This document shows, in pieces, positions 19,201-27,518 of a stretch of 64,000 bases of DNA. Numbering within the stretch: the first letter of the stretch is position 1; the number at the start of each line of letters is the position of its first letter. Under the pieces are notes generated by a model. It saw only the letters and a program-made list of their open reading frames with translations. It was not told where the DNA came from and ran no database searches. A program made the position numbers and the translations under genes. Source of the stretch: a virus; the IMG/VR virus record IMGVR_UViG_3300024520_000066, positions 1 through 64,000 of that record; one strand, 5' to 3'.

Positions 19201-20584
19201 TTTCTCTTTGAGTACCTAACTGGTCAGCTTTATTTTTTTCTATTTGAAGTGCAGCTAATACTTTGTTTCTATCTGCTAATGCAGAATTAAAATTCTCTGC
19301 TGCATTTGCTTCAAATTCTTTTCTATCTTTAGATTGAAATGCTTTATTTACTTTTGGCCCAATCATTTGAAATACAGAACCACCAAGACCACCAAATAAC
19401 ATAGATGTCTTAGCTTCATCAGAAGACATTACTTCTGATAACTGATTATTGTATTCTTCTTGAGAAATAAGACCTGCCTGTAAATCAGTTTTTAATTTAG
19501 CACGAGATGATATATAATGTTGATATCCTTCTTCAAACCCTTCTGATGCAAAAGTTCCTAAAGCTCCTGCTCCTTTTTTAACCCAACTAGGGACATCTAA
19601 AGAAGTTGTCATCTTTCTTGCAACTTCCATTTGTCTGGTAACTGGATTAAATACTTTTCCAATAGATAGGTATTGAACCATATCTTGAGCTAACATAGCC
19701 CAGCCATGTTTATAATTATCTGCAGCCCCTTCAGCAGCTAAAGCTTTTGCTTCTTCATCCGTGAAATACACCCCTGTCTTAGGGTTTATTTGCATCATTT
19801 TTTCATTATATATATCCTGAAATGTTCCTGAAGACTCCATTGAATTTTCAATATGTCTTGAAACAACAGCTTGACTGATACCCTCAGTCATCCAATTTGC
19901 TTTTATTCCCATTTGAGAAGCTACATCAAAAGCTTCTTTTGATATTTCTCTTCCTAATGATTTACCAACACTTTTACCAGCGCGTCCAGCAATTTTTGAA
20001 ACCCCTCTTCCAATCATTCCTAATCCTTTAGTTGCCGCCATAGATGGAATCATCATTGAAAGAGTAGATGCAACAGATACAGAGTTTTTAAACCAATATC
20101 CCGGATCAGATAAATTCATTTCACCAGGAGTTTCTTCATATATTTGTGTAGCTTCTTGAGTCTTCTCTCTTATAGATTTACCTATATCTGAAAACCAGTT
20201 AGTAAATTCTTTTTCATTACCAGCAACTAAATTACCTATACCCTGCCAATCCATTAGATATCCTAAACCCTCAATAGTTCCTCCTACTATTTCTCCAACT
20301 ACAGCTTGAGTAATAGCATTCCCTAATTGATCTTGCCAAGGTTGTAATGCAGCTCTCTTTTTATTAAGGCCACCTTCCTTATCAATTTCTTCTATTGTAG
20401 CAGTCTTATCCCATTGAGAATCTCCAAGACCTGTATTACCTACATCTCTTCTTTTTTCCCAAATAGCTTTTTTGCCAGGATCTCCAGGTAATACATCAGC
20501 AAACTCTTCTTCAGAAAATAACAGATCTGAAGGCTGTTCTACTATCTCAAGACTTGAGTCTAATAATTCATCTAATTCATCCAT
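16250..20584 (-). CDS. Giant internal virion (cargo/ejection) protein, 1444 aa
   Basis: 1444 residues. Acidic N terminus (about residues 1-40), then a Gly/Ala-rich, moderately hydrophobic segment at about 165-215 (SMAATKGLGMIGRGVSKIAG), long charged coiled-coil stretches in the middle, and a low-complexity C-terminal tail rich in Thr, Lys, Arg and Asp ending PRCSKKK. This architecture and its place directly before the RNA polymerase match the cargo proteins stored in the tail and capsid of crAss-like phages. A part in carrying the polymerase or forming a channel across the envelope is inferred. No enzyme motif is seen. Confidence 0.65.
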   Translation of the reverse strand: MDELDELLDSSLEIVEQPSDLLFSEEEFADVLPGDPGKKAIWEKRRDVGNTGLGDSQWDKTATIEEIDKEGGLNKKRAALQPWQDQLGNAITQAVVGEIVGGTIEGLGYLMDWQGIGNLVAGNEKEFTNWFSDIGKSIREKTQEATQIYEETPGEMNLSDPGYWFKNSVSVASTLSMMIPSMAATKGLGMIGRGVSKIAGRAGKSVGKSLGREISKEAFDVASQMGIKANWMTEGISQAVVSRHIENSMESSGTFQDIYNEKMMQINPKTGVYFTDEEAKALAAEGAADNYKHGWAMLAQDMVQYLSIGKVFNPVTRQMEVARKMTTSLDVPSWVKKGAGALGTFASEGFEEGYQHYISSRAKLKTDLQAGLISQEEYNNQLSEVMSSDEAKTSMLFGGLGGSVFQMIGPKVNKAFQSKDRKEFEANAAENFNSALADRNKVLAALQIEKNKADQLGTQREIEAAQDDIMLSMILDGINNDNLEMVMTSIKDGPEMSSEEKTKFEEDNGYEWNSELAKSNANRALKIAQEVKEIHFKNLNKAKNRNVQDNIIKAMTAIEYQNKKYSEKSKQSEKEQQERIDSIRYDGIRKPSDNFKTKKDVESRILATQEIIKRQTAALEKTIDKDVKKTKSDIIKNHNYNLSRLKEEFKELSKPQDEQSRDQKKGDELAAKVYNKDVQFEIADGYVEQLEYNDAITENQAQLTKLNDKEFQQALINKQTKALIDSTTDKDMLNTFKQRVEKGEVAGYSRSSEKQKVLDQIDSRLKAIEKEEAEARAKQINKKAEAEIKQDAKTRAKNPKNPPNSVVNVPVQEAIEDENVDEERYFEEEIAQEQDKAYEVKVGTGKSIALLDADSVTSAGYREWIHNGQPKEGVPVRFELSKRGSWRGNPEHPSAKAVSAFNAAVKNKREIPQSVYDYFPIQAFVGDGDKINTFLPDASAGEGSAVKKKRYEENYATERRNIIDALARGEKVETVIANSSGGQLQLQPSESGTVAENNIKDLKQIKDSGKEPHIVFSDLDGNLIEMDKKTRNAEFRNKQLSVGENEDGTPQPYRGGLFLIIRKADGTPFPVRLNFLKNTNEQAEVLADLLVDIAVPTSKEKGTPKKYTLSTPLSLLDPDLKKRVEEQLGPEVELLKKKNSDPILKDIINMFVYVSPKTEGLTSQLYMSGVNLYFGDGNNHVNPGNRESKKQELIDYLRDVKRRQVNLNMWNDQENYPGYRDFIIDNRIINTNVVVGQPEFQTETREQYEKSGGEASGRDLRRVQVRTKPVDSKVPAKQAKIKKTAPVKKVVEPVIGAENVITEATGPSLVEINAAVAKAFPGKMYQYGITVKPDGTAVTKVGGKLVSKEDVDAINKIKDDMQTKFDAKKITIDEDTTDVTKNDDTKISDSKEKDVPSVPTRTIRTRGRKIGSGSTTSKPRTRTQSDDKVNKEDDTKQPRCSKKK

Positions 20585-20586
20585 AT

Positions 20587-22584
20587 TTATTCTTTTGAAA
20601 AGCCTGTTTTCTTATCTGCTATTTGATCGTAATACGAAGTAACTTGATTAATACTTCTTTGCATTTCTTCATCGTAAAAGAATTTGAATACTTTTGGTTC
20701 AATAGTAGTACCATCATCATTAACAGCAACTAGTGCTGTTGCTCCACTTTCAGTTGTAGCTCTTTTAAACTGCATTTTATCTAATTCATCTTTTGTGTAT
20801 TCAGTTTTACTTCTTATAACTGCAGCTTCGTATCCTTTTGTTTGTGGATTAAGTTCAGTAATAACCATTTCATTTATAACGTCATTACTTACATTTGAAC
20901 GCCTCTTAGTATTCATATAGTTTTTACCAGTCTTTATAGCTTCATTCATTTTAGATATACTTCCAAGCATATCTTTAGGTTTCCCGTCATTTTGCATATA
21001 AATAACTGGAGTAGAACCATCTTCTAATTCAATTTGAACTGCAAAAGCTCCTGGCATTTCAATATGTCCAGGTGCAAATCCAAGTACTCGTCCAGTTTTT
21101 CTTACTATTGCATTAAATTCTTGAGGCTTAAGATCTAATTGTTCTGCTATAACCTCTTTACTTCCTCCTTCATGTCCAGCAATCTTCATATATTTCGTAG
21201 CAAAAGTACCATTAGCATCTCCAGATCCTATTAATTCTTTACCAAGAGCAACAAAAGTGCTTGATGGATTTTGAGGCTTGATAATCATAGACATACTCTT
21301 TTCTGCATTTTTTGCTCCATTCATGTAAATATCATAAACCTCTTTATCAGTCCAAGGTCTTGAAGGCTCTACTACATTTCCAGCTTCATCCTTTACTTCA
21401 GGTTTAAAAGAATTCAATACAGGACTATTTTTTCTTAATTCATCTAATGATGCTTTTAATTCAGCTTGCTCTTTATTTAATTGTTGGTATGTTTTATTGT
21501 TCATATCATAAGACAGCAATTCTAAATTTTTATCTTTCCAAGAAATAGGTGATTTTTTAATTAATTCTCTTTCTTGAGCTATCTTTAATTCTCTTGCTTC
21601 ATCATATTTTGGGCTTTGTTCAGGAAGCATGCCATTAACAAACCATTCATTAGTTTTTTCTTGAGATGGTAAATTAAATGTTTCATTCCAAACGCCTTCA
21701 GTATATGTAACATTCATTGTATCCCAAACATTTTCAGTATTAATCATTCCTTTGTTAGGATCAATTTTGTTTGATTGCATATTTGCAGGAAGTAAGTCAA
21801 ATCTTCTACTTCTATCTTTTACTTGGAATACATTACCTGCTGATTGAGCTGCTTTTGCTATTTCTTCAGATGCGTTTGCAATACCAAGCCTATCAACTTC
21901 ACTAGCATAAGCCATTAAATCTAAATCACTCTCAAGTGCTTGTTTTATAACTTTTTCAATATGCTCTGCAGGCAAATCTTTATAGACATAAGACTCGTCT
22001 CTGTAAAATCCATCCTTATCCATAGTAATACCTGTTGCATCTGCAATTTGCTGAGGTGTCATTTTATCAGCAATATCATAAGCTTTATTAAGTATATCAA
22101 TATGAGCTGTTCCTATATAATCTTGATATTGACCACCAGATGCAACTCCTTGATAATTTGTAAGAGCCTCTTGTAATCCTAATTTTTTTTGTTCAGCAGT
22201 TAGATCCTTACGAGACATAATAGCTTTTTCATTTTCTTTGTACTGATTATACGCTGCGGCAGCTTGACCAGTTTTACCTGATAAGCTTAATTCATTAGTC
22301 TTTTTATTTCTTAGAGTTTTTACCTTATTAACAAGATTTCTGTCAACTCCTTGATTAAGTAATTGGTCAGTAAGTGAACTTGCCTCTTGTTTAAACGCGC
22401 CTATTTGTCCAGCAACATATTCTTTGTCTGGGCCTAGTGATTGAGACTCTAATGCTGCGAATTCATCTAATGCTAATTGTGCTTTATCCTCTTGCTCTTG
22501 TTTAGCTAGAGGAACCATAAGTATCTCATCAAGAGATAATGGTTTAAAAGATGATGTGCTTATATCTGGTGTTATTCCTGCCAT
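20587..22584 (-). CDS. Internal virion (cargo) protein, 665 aa
   Basis: 665 residues, soluble, helical and charged, starting MAGITPDIST with an early repeated-looking coiled coil (residues 30-140). It is packed 2 bases from the next giant gene. No motif is recognised. Context between the Gly/Ala-rich protein and the giant cargo protein indicates a virion component, likely ejected; this is inference from gene order in crAss-like phages. Confidence 0.6.
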   Translation of the reverse strand: MAGITPDISTSSFKPLSLDEILMVPLAKQEQEDKAQLALDEFAALESQSLGPDKEYVAGQIGAFKQEASSLTDQLLNQGVDRNLVNKVKTLRNKKTNELSLSGKTGQAAAAYNQYKENEKAIMSRKDLTAEQKKLGLQEALTNYQGVASGGQYQDYIGTAHIDILNKAYDIADKMTPQQIADATGITMDKDGFYRDESYVYKDLPAEHIEKVIKQALESDLDLMAYASEVDRLGIANASEEIAKAAQSAGNVFQVKDRSRRFDLLPANMQSNKIDPNKGMINTENVWDTMNVTYTEGVWNETFNLPSQEKTNEWFVNGMLPEQSPKYDEARELKIAQERELIKKSPISWKDKNLELLSYDMNNKTYQQLNKEQAELKASLDELRKNSPVLNSFKPEVKDEAGNVVEPSRPWTDKEVYDIYMNGAKNAEKSMSMIIKPQNPSSTFVALGKELIGSGDANGTFATKYMKIAGHEGGSKEVIAEQLDLKPQEFNAIVRKTGRVLGFAPGHIEMPGAFAVQIELEDGSTPVIYMQNDGKPKDMLGSISKMNEAIKTGKNYMNTKRRSNVSNDVINEMVITELNPQTKGYEAAVIRSKTEYTKDELDKMQFKRATTESGATALVAVNDDGTTIEPKVFKFFYDEEMQRSINQVTSYYDQIADKKTGFSKE

Positions 22585-22622
22585 TGCGTAAATATATTAT
22601 TTTTTCTAATTACTTGCTAATT

Positions 22623-24212
22623 TTAAGCTTTCTTTTTTTTCTTAGAAGCTAAATGTTCCCCTCTTGATCCGTAAGATAATCCCATTAATTCAGGATATCT
22701 TTTAAACAACTCCTCTTTTCCTACTCCACCGAAGTCATCCCCTAGTTGAGAAAGTAATTTAGATTTGTTTGTTTGATAAGCTGCTTGTAATTGAAGATTA
22801 GTATCTGTTTCTTTATTTGATTGACCTAAGTTAGCTGAGTCAACTCCTAAATTAAATTCTTGAGCTTTTCTTTTTTCTTGTCTATTCTCAGCACCAGCTC
22901 CCATGTATGCTTGAGATAATACCTTACCTCCTTGAAGTTGAGAAGCTAATAAGTTTGCTCTAGCTGTTGAACCTGAACCACCTGAAGATCCTAATATAGC
23001 GTCTCTAGTATTTAATACAGATTCTTGAGCCATATTCTGTAATCCTCTTTCATCAACAAGTTGCTCATTATATCTATTACCTAATTTATCATAACCAACC
23101 TGTTCTGGTTTTTTAAGATTTGCAAGTTGAGCTATATTCATAGCCGCAGGTGCATATCTTAATAATTCTCCTGGATTAAATTTTGTTGCTGGTTTTTCAT
23201 TAGTGTCTCTAGTAATTGATCCTTGCTCAATTGAATTAGCTACTTCAGCTCCTATTTCAGCATTTCTATAATCAGGCATTGTATTTGAAAAAGCATCAAG
23301 TTCTGCAATTTTATCATTTATTGCTTCAGCATCTAATGTAGCATCATCTACGCCTATTTTTGCAAATTTACCTTGATTAGAAGCTCTTCTCATTTCAGCA
23401 ATTAAATTTTCAGTTTCAGCATAAGGATCTGTATTATGTTCTCCACCGTGAACAAACATATTAGCTAAGATATGTCCACCTGATTTATAATCATTAGTTG
23501 CTTTATTATGTAAGTTTTCATCATAAGCAACTGATGCTTTATTTGCTTCATTTTGAGCTTTCTTTCCTCCTACTAGCCCTGAAACACCACCAACTACGCC
23601 ACCAATAGCAGCACCCCATGGTCCAAATGCCATACCTGCTTGCGCACCTTTCATTGCACCACTAGCTGCTGCTGCTCCTTGAGAAGGAACTGCTGGTGCA
23701 GCTTGTCTGCCACTAGTGTCAATTCCTGTTGGGCCAAATGCAGTTTTTGCTAAATCAATAGCTGTTGTTGCCGCACCTACATAGCCACCAGCTCCAGCAC
23801 CTGCTGCTCCAGCTCCACTACCAAGTAAAGATCCAATACCACCTCCAGCAGCACCTCCAGCGCCTGCAGCAGCTCCACCTGCAGCTCCACCTGCAGCAGC
23901 AGCACCACCACCTAACATACTTGTTAAGCCACCAAGAAAGAATTGGTTGGACGCAGGTTCAGAGCCTGTCGGCTCTGCACCAAATCCAGCGTTGGCTGGA
24001 TTTTTTGCCACCTGCTGTGGCTTTGTTCTTTTCTCTTGTTCAGCCTTAACAAACTCTTGAGCTTGTTGAAGTCTTCCTTGCAACTCATTTAATGTTTGCT
24101 CATCTTCTGGACTACTTCTGCCCTCAAACTTCTTAGCTATTAATGCGCTTGCCTCTGAAAAGGACTTTCCTTTCAAATACGATGGCAGGTTAAATTGTTT
24201 AATTATATCCAT
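22623..24212 (-). CDS. Gly/Ala-rich virion protein, possible membrane-penetrating ejection protein
   Basis: 529 residues. Residues about 90-215 are almost all Gly and Ala with two glycine-zipper-like hydrophobic stretches (for example PWGAAIGGVVGGVSGLVGG), which ends at a KK pair. The N-terminal 75 residues are helical and the C terminus is very basic (ASKKKKKA). Short-tailed phages commonly use glycine-zipper internal proteins to form a conduit through the cell envelope; that role is an inference. The Gly/Ala codons make the reverse strand look open, but that is a composition effect. Confidence 0.65.
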   Translation of the reverse strand: MDIIKQFNLPSYLKGKSFSEASALIAKKFEGRSSPEDEQTLNELQGRLQQAQEFVKAEQEKRTKPQQVAKNPANAGFGAEPTGSEPASNQFFLGGLTSMLGGGAAAAGGAAGGAAAGAGGAAGGGIGSLLGSGAGAAGAGAGGYVGAATTAIDLAKTAFGPTGIDTSGRQAAPAVPSQGAAAASGAMKGAQAGMAFGPWGAAIGGVVGGVSGLVGGKKAQNEANKASVAYDENLHNKATNDYKSGGHILANMFVHGGEHNTDPYAETENLIAEMRRASNQGKFAKIGVDDATLDAEAINDKIAELDAFSNTMPDYRNAEIGAEVANSIEQGSITRDTNEKPATKFNPGELLRYAPAAMNIAQLANLKKPEQVGYDKLGNRYNEQLVDERGLQNMAQESVLNTRDAILGSSGGSGSTARANLLASQLQGGKVLSQAYMGAGAENRQEKRKAQEFNLGVDSANLGQSNKETDTNLQLQAAYQTNKSKLLSQLGDDFGGVGKEELFKRYPELMGLSYGSRGEHLASKKKKKA

Positions 24213-24222
24213 GATAATTTTA

Positions 24223-26757
24223 TTATGCTAATTTATAATCATCAATACTACCACCAAGATTAGTATCTTCGTATGCAATAGTATTAAGTGCTTTTACTAT
24301 ATTTTCATCATTAAAAGCACGATAGAAGTTCTCCATACTTGCTCCTGATTTTTTCACTCTCTTTTTTAATTCCTCAACATCTATCTTTTCCCCTGGTTTT
24401 AATCCTATTTTATCTCTAAACTCGACAAAATTTCCATAAGCTTCATGTGGTCGACTTAAGTATCTTAATGCATCTGGATCCATATTCTTAAGGAGACTTC
24501 TTCCTTCTTGTTGAAATGCGCTACCTAGTGTATCAAGTAAATTTATTCCTTGAACAGCGTCAAATCCTGAAGCATGAACTCTTTCATGTGATTCAACATT
24601 TTTATCATCAGCATATTCATCACCAATAAATATTTTATGTTTATCTCTATCGTAAGATGCTTTTGAGTTTGAAACATTACCTCCTACTTGCTTAGATGCT
24701 AATAAGCCTCTTAATATCATATTGTCAATATCATAGTCAGTAAGATTTGTTTGACCTTTCATCATCTCTCTTGTTGCAGGATCGTTATATCTGTTTAAAA
24801 AAGCTTTAGATCCTTCATCTTTTACTGCTAATTCAAAATTAACAGAATCATCATTTTCATCAAACATCACTGGAGGACGACTACCAACATAATTTTTTCT
24901 TATATCTTCAATTTCAATATCCATTCCTGTCTTATGAAACCTAGATTGTGTCTTTGTAAATTTAAGTGGATATTTTGAAGATTCATCTAAAACTGACCCA
25001 GCAACTCCTTTTGATAACATACTAGGTATTACAGGCTCTTCTTTATTTTTCTTATTATCTTTGTCAGCATCTAAATCACCTCCATCTTCAAATGAATTAA
25101 TAAAGTCTTTACCTTTTTCGTATAAATCTTTCTTTATTTTACTGAATTTTTCTGTAACTTTCTTGATTGATCCGTAATCAATATCTAATGCGTCAATAGG
25201 ATTTAATACATTATTTAATACATCCATAAATCCAACATCATCAGGATTATCATTCATATTGAATTCACCTATAAGTTTTGGTGTTGAATCGAGTCTTTCT
25301 TCACTTGCCTCACCTGCAGCACTTCTTATTCTTGCATAAGCACCTCCCCTGTTTGGTGTCTTATTGAAATCATAAGTGTCATATATTTTTACATTACCAG
25401 TCTCTGGGTCAACATCATATGAAACTCTACCATAAGTTGTAGCAGCTTCTAATTCTGGAGACAATGCACTACCTAATAACATGTCTTCAGCGTTCATTCT
25501 TAATGAATTAACATCCCTTTCTACTGCACTACTGTAATCTCTATACTCAGTACCGCCTTTATTGTTTCCAGTTCTTTTTACCGCATTCCTTACGCTTCTG
25601 TATAGATGTTTATTAGCCTTATCTCCACCGTCAGCTGTAGTATATTTACTATCTTTAGTAACCATAGATGCAACTAATTGAGCTGCATTTTGTGGAATAG
25701 GCAATACATCTCTTATAAATTTTGTAGCAATATTAGAACCGCCAACTTCTTTCTTGTCTTTATCTATATTGCCGCCTTTTTCAAATATATTCATTGAATT
25801 ACCGTCCTTACCAGTATAGGTGCCATCTAACGAAAAAGAATTAGAAAAGATGTAATCATTCCACTTTGTTTCTCCTTCTTCAACGAGATTAATTTTACCA
25901 TTATTTCCTACTCCTTGTGGAATACCACCGAGAGAATTCTCTTCGTGAGTTCCTCCATTTTCAAATAGAGTGACTAATTCGTTTGCACCACCTACCTGAC
26001 CACTCATTTGACCACCTTCCTTAAATTCATTATTTCTGAACTCTAATGAAAATGCATCAGAAGATAATTGAGGTGTATCTAATTCTTGAGATTGAGGTTT
26101 ATTTGTTGTTGATAAATCTAAGAAATCTAGACTAGTTTTATTTAATTCTTTTGGCTCTTGACTTGCTACAGCAGTATTATCCACCGCTACTTTTCTTAAT
26201 TCTTTTTCTGAGTCACTATTTTTTAAAGCAACTCTTTCTCCATTTTCAGTAGAATATTGATTTAAATGCTTTCTAAATTTTGATAAGTAATCATCAGTCC
26301 TCATGTTCAATGCTCCAGGTACGACAAAATTTTCAGGGTCTTTAAGAAATTTTCTAGCATTACCTGCACCTACAAAATGTATTAATGCCGTTAAATCTGT
26401 TACATCGTAATCAGACCCGAATTCATTCTTAAGCTTTTTTGCGTATTCTACACCGTAAGTATAGCCTGCTAGTTTTCCTTCAAGAGCCTTATCCATTATT
26501 CTTTCCTGAAGTTCAGGATTATTCATAAAGTCTCTCTTTGTAATACCACTCATTTCCGGGTCATTCTTTATTGAATCATAAAGAAAATGATACTTACCTG
26601 CTGCTGAGGAATAATGCTTACCAGTTTTAGGATTAATCCCAGTCTCTAAATATTTTCCACCAGAAGACTCAATCATTGCTATTGCATGCTTGTAAGCTTC
26701 TTTGTTGAATTTATTAGGATCTCTTTTTGTATCCTTTCCGTAAGTTTCTAACCCCAT
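24223..26757 (-). CDS. Tail-associated murein hydrolase with C-terminal zincin domain
   Basis: 844 residues with two enzyme-like ends. The N-terminal ~150 residues fit a lysozyme/transglycosylase fold: AIAMIESSGG (Glu30 as likely catalytic acid), then SSAAGKYHF (about residues 50-58), the usual G-xYQF-like strand. The C-terminal part has HERVHASG with zinc-ligand HExxH at residues 724-728, followed about 60 residues on by a PHEAYGNF helix. The middle is low-complexity and Gly/Asp-rich. A virion protein that locally opens peptidoglycan during DNA entry is the likely role. Overlaps the upstream gene by 10 bases. Confidence 0.7.
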   Translation of the reverse strand: MGLETYGKDTKRDPNKFNKEAYKHAIAMIESSGGKYLETGINPKTGKHYSSAAGKYHFLYDSIKNDPEMSGITKRDFMNNPELQERIMDKALEGKLAGYTYGVEYAKKLKNEFGSDYDVTDLTALIHFVGAGNARKFLKDPENFVVPGALNMRTDDYLSKFRKHLNQYSTENGERVALKNSDSEKELRKVAVDNTAVASQEPKELNKTSLDFLDLSTTNKPQSQELDTPQLSSDAFSLEFRNNEFKEGGQMSGQVGGANELVTLFENGGTHEENSLGGIPQGVGNNGKINLVEEGETKWNDYIFSNSFSLDGTYTGKDGNSMNIFEKGGNIDKDKKEVGGSNIATKFIRDVLPIPQNAAQLVASMVTKDSKYTTADGGDKANKHLYRSVRNAVKRTGNNKGGTEYRDYSSAVERDVNSLRMNAEDMLLGSALSPELEAATTYGRVSYDVDPETGNVKIYDTYDFNKTPNRGGAYARIRSAAGEASEERLDSTPKLIGEFNMNDNPDDVGFMDVLNNVLNPIDALDIDYGSIKKVTEKFSKIKKDLYEKGKDFINSFEDGGDLDADKDNKKNKEEPVIPSMLSKGVAGSVLDESSKYPLKFTKTQSRFHKTGMDIEIEDIRKNYVGSRPPVMFDENDDSVNFELAVKDEGSKAFLNRYNDPATREMMKGQTNLTDYDIDNMILRGLLASKQVGGNVSNSKASYDRDKHKIFIGDEYADDKNVESHERVHASGFDAVQGINLLDTLGSAFQQEGRSLLKNMDPDALRYLSRPHEAYGNFVEFRDKIGLKPGEKIDVEELKKRVKKSGASMENFYRAFNDENIVKALNTIAYEDTNLGGSIDDYKLA

Positions 26758-27464
26758 GGTTTTATAGGTTGATGTTTAATTGTTGCTAAATACGACATAT
26801 TGCCATATCCAAGTTTTAATGTCCTCCATCCTTTCCATATTCTAATACCGAATATTTTGTATTCTACTATTTTGCAATGACTATATCTAAACATTAAATC
26901 TTTTTTGCCAGTTGGTCTAAACCACATCATCCCTTCTCCAAGAATAGATGTATAGTATGATATAGTGTCACCACCATTAACTTGCCAAGGATCTAAATCT
27001 GGGCTTAATGGAACATATTTTAATCCAGCATCAATTATCCATATACCATCTTGAGGTAGAAGTGTTTTACTTCCGTCCTCATTAAATTTAAAATAATTAT
27101 CAGTTACTATCTTGACAACTTCAATATTATTGTTACCTACTTCAGCAGGTGTAGAATTAACCAGGAATTTGCTTCTTCTAAGGTTCCATACAGAATTCCT
27201 GTTATGCCAGTTATAAGCAATACGAAATGTCTCTTTTGTTCCTCCTTTTAGTTTGATATATGCCGCATAGTCTGGAGCATAAGACCCATTTTCTAGGATT
27301 CTTTCATCATCCATCCACCACCAAAACCAACTTTTTTTTCCTTTGTGTCTAAATACCCAAGCTAATGGGAATATAGCCCAGGCCGTGATAATACCAAAAG
27401 CTCCAACTAAGGAGCCTTTGATCCAATGCCTAATTGAGGCTTTTTGTTCTTTGTTATAACGCAT
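26748..27464 (-). CDS. Membrane-anchored protein of the tail cluster, 238 aa
   Basis: 238 residues. Basic N-terminal 17 residues are followed by one hydrophobic segment (GSLVGAFGIITAWAIFPLAW) and an unusually Trp-rich stretch (KKSWFWWWMDD), then a beta-rich soluble domain. Family not recognised. A promoter-like element ends only 4 bases upstream of the ATG, which would make its mRNA nearly leaderless; no other Met occurs until residue 51 or so. Confidence 0.65.
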   Translation of the reverse strand: MRYNKEQKASIRHWIKGSLVGAFGIITAWAIFPLAWVFRHKGKKSWFWWWMDDERILENGSYAPDYAAYIKLKGGTKETFRIAYNWHNRNSVWNLRRSKFLVNSTPAEVGNNNIEVVKIVTDNYFKFNEDGSKTLLPQDGIWIIDAGLKYVPLSPDLDPWQVNGGDTISYYTSILGEGMMWFRPTGKKDLMFRYSHCKIVEYKIFGIRIWKGWRTLKLGYGNMSYLATIKHQPIKPWG

Positions 27465-27468
27465 CTTA

Positions 27469-27500
27469 CAAATATAGGTAAAGTAACATTATTTGTCAAT
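27469..27500 (-). promoter_or_regulatory. Bacteroidota-type promoter before the 238-aa gene
   Basis: On the minus strand, ATTG then exactly 20 bases then TATATTTG, matching the TTTG / TAnnTTTG arrangement of Bacteroidota primary sigma promoters. The same 20-base spacing recurs at 34630-34661 and 41869-41900. It ends 4 bases before the start codon at 27464. Confidence 0.55.
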
Positions 27501-27518
27501 ATTATGTATCACACACAT

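Noticed and set aside
23765-24049. 94-codon open frame on the plus strand opposite the Gly/Ala-rich protein
   Set aside because: It is a reading of Gly/Ala codons in reverse (long His/Leu/Gln runs); composition explains it.
24223-26757. Dedicated endolysin
   Set aside because: The lysozyme-like domain is fused to a large virion-type protein inside the structural cluster, so I read it as an entry hydrolase and not the lysis enzyme.
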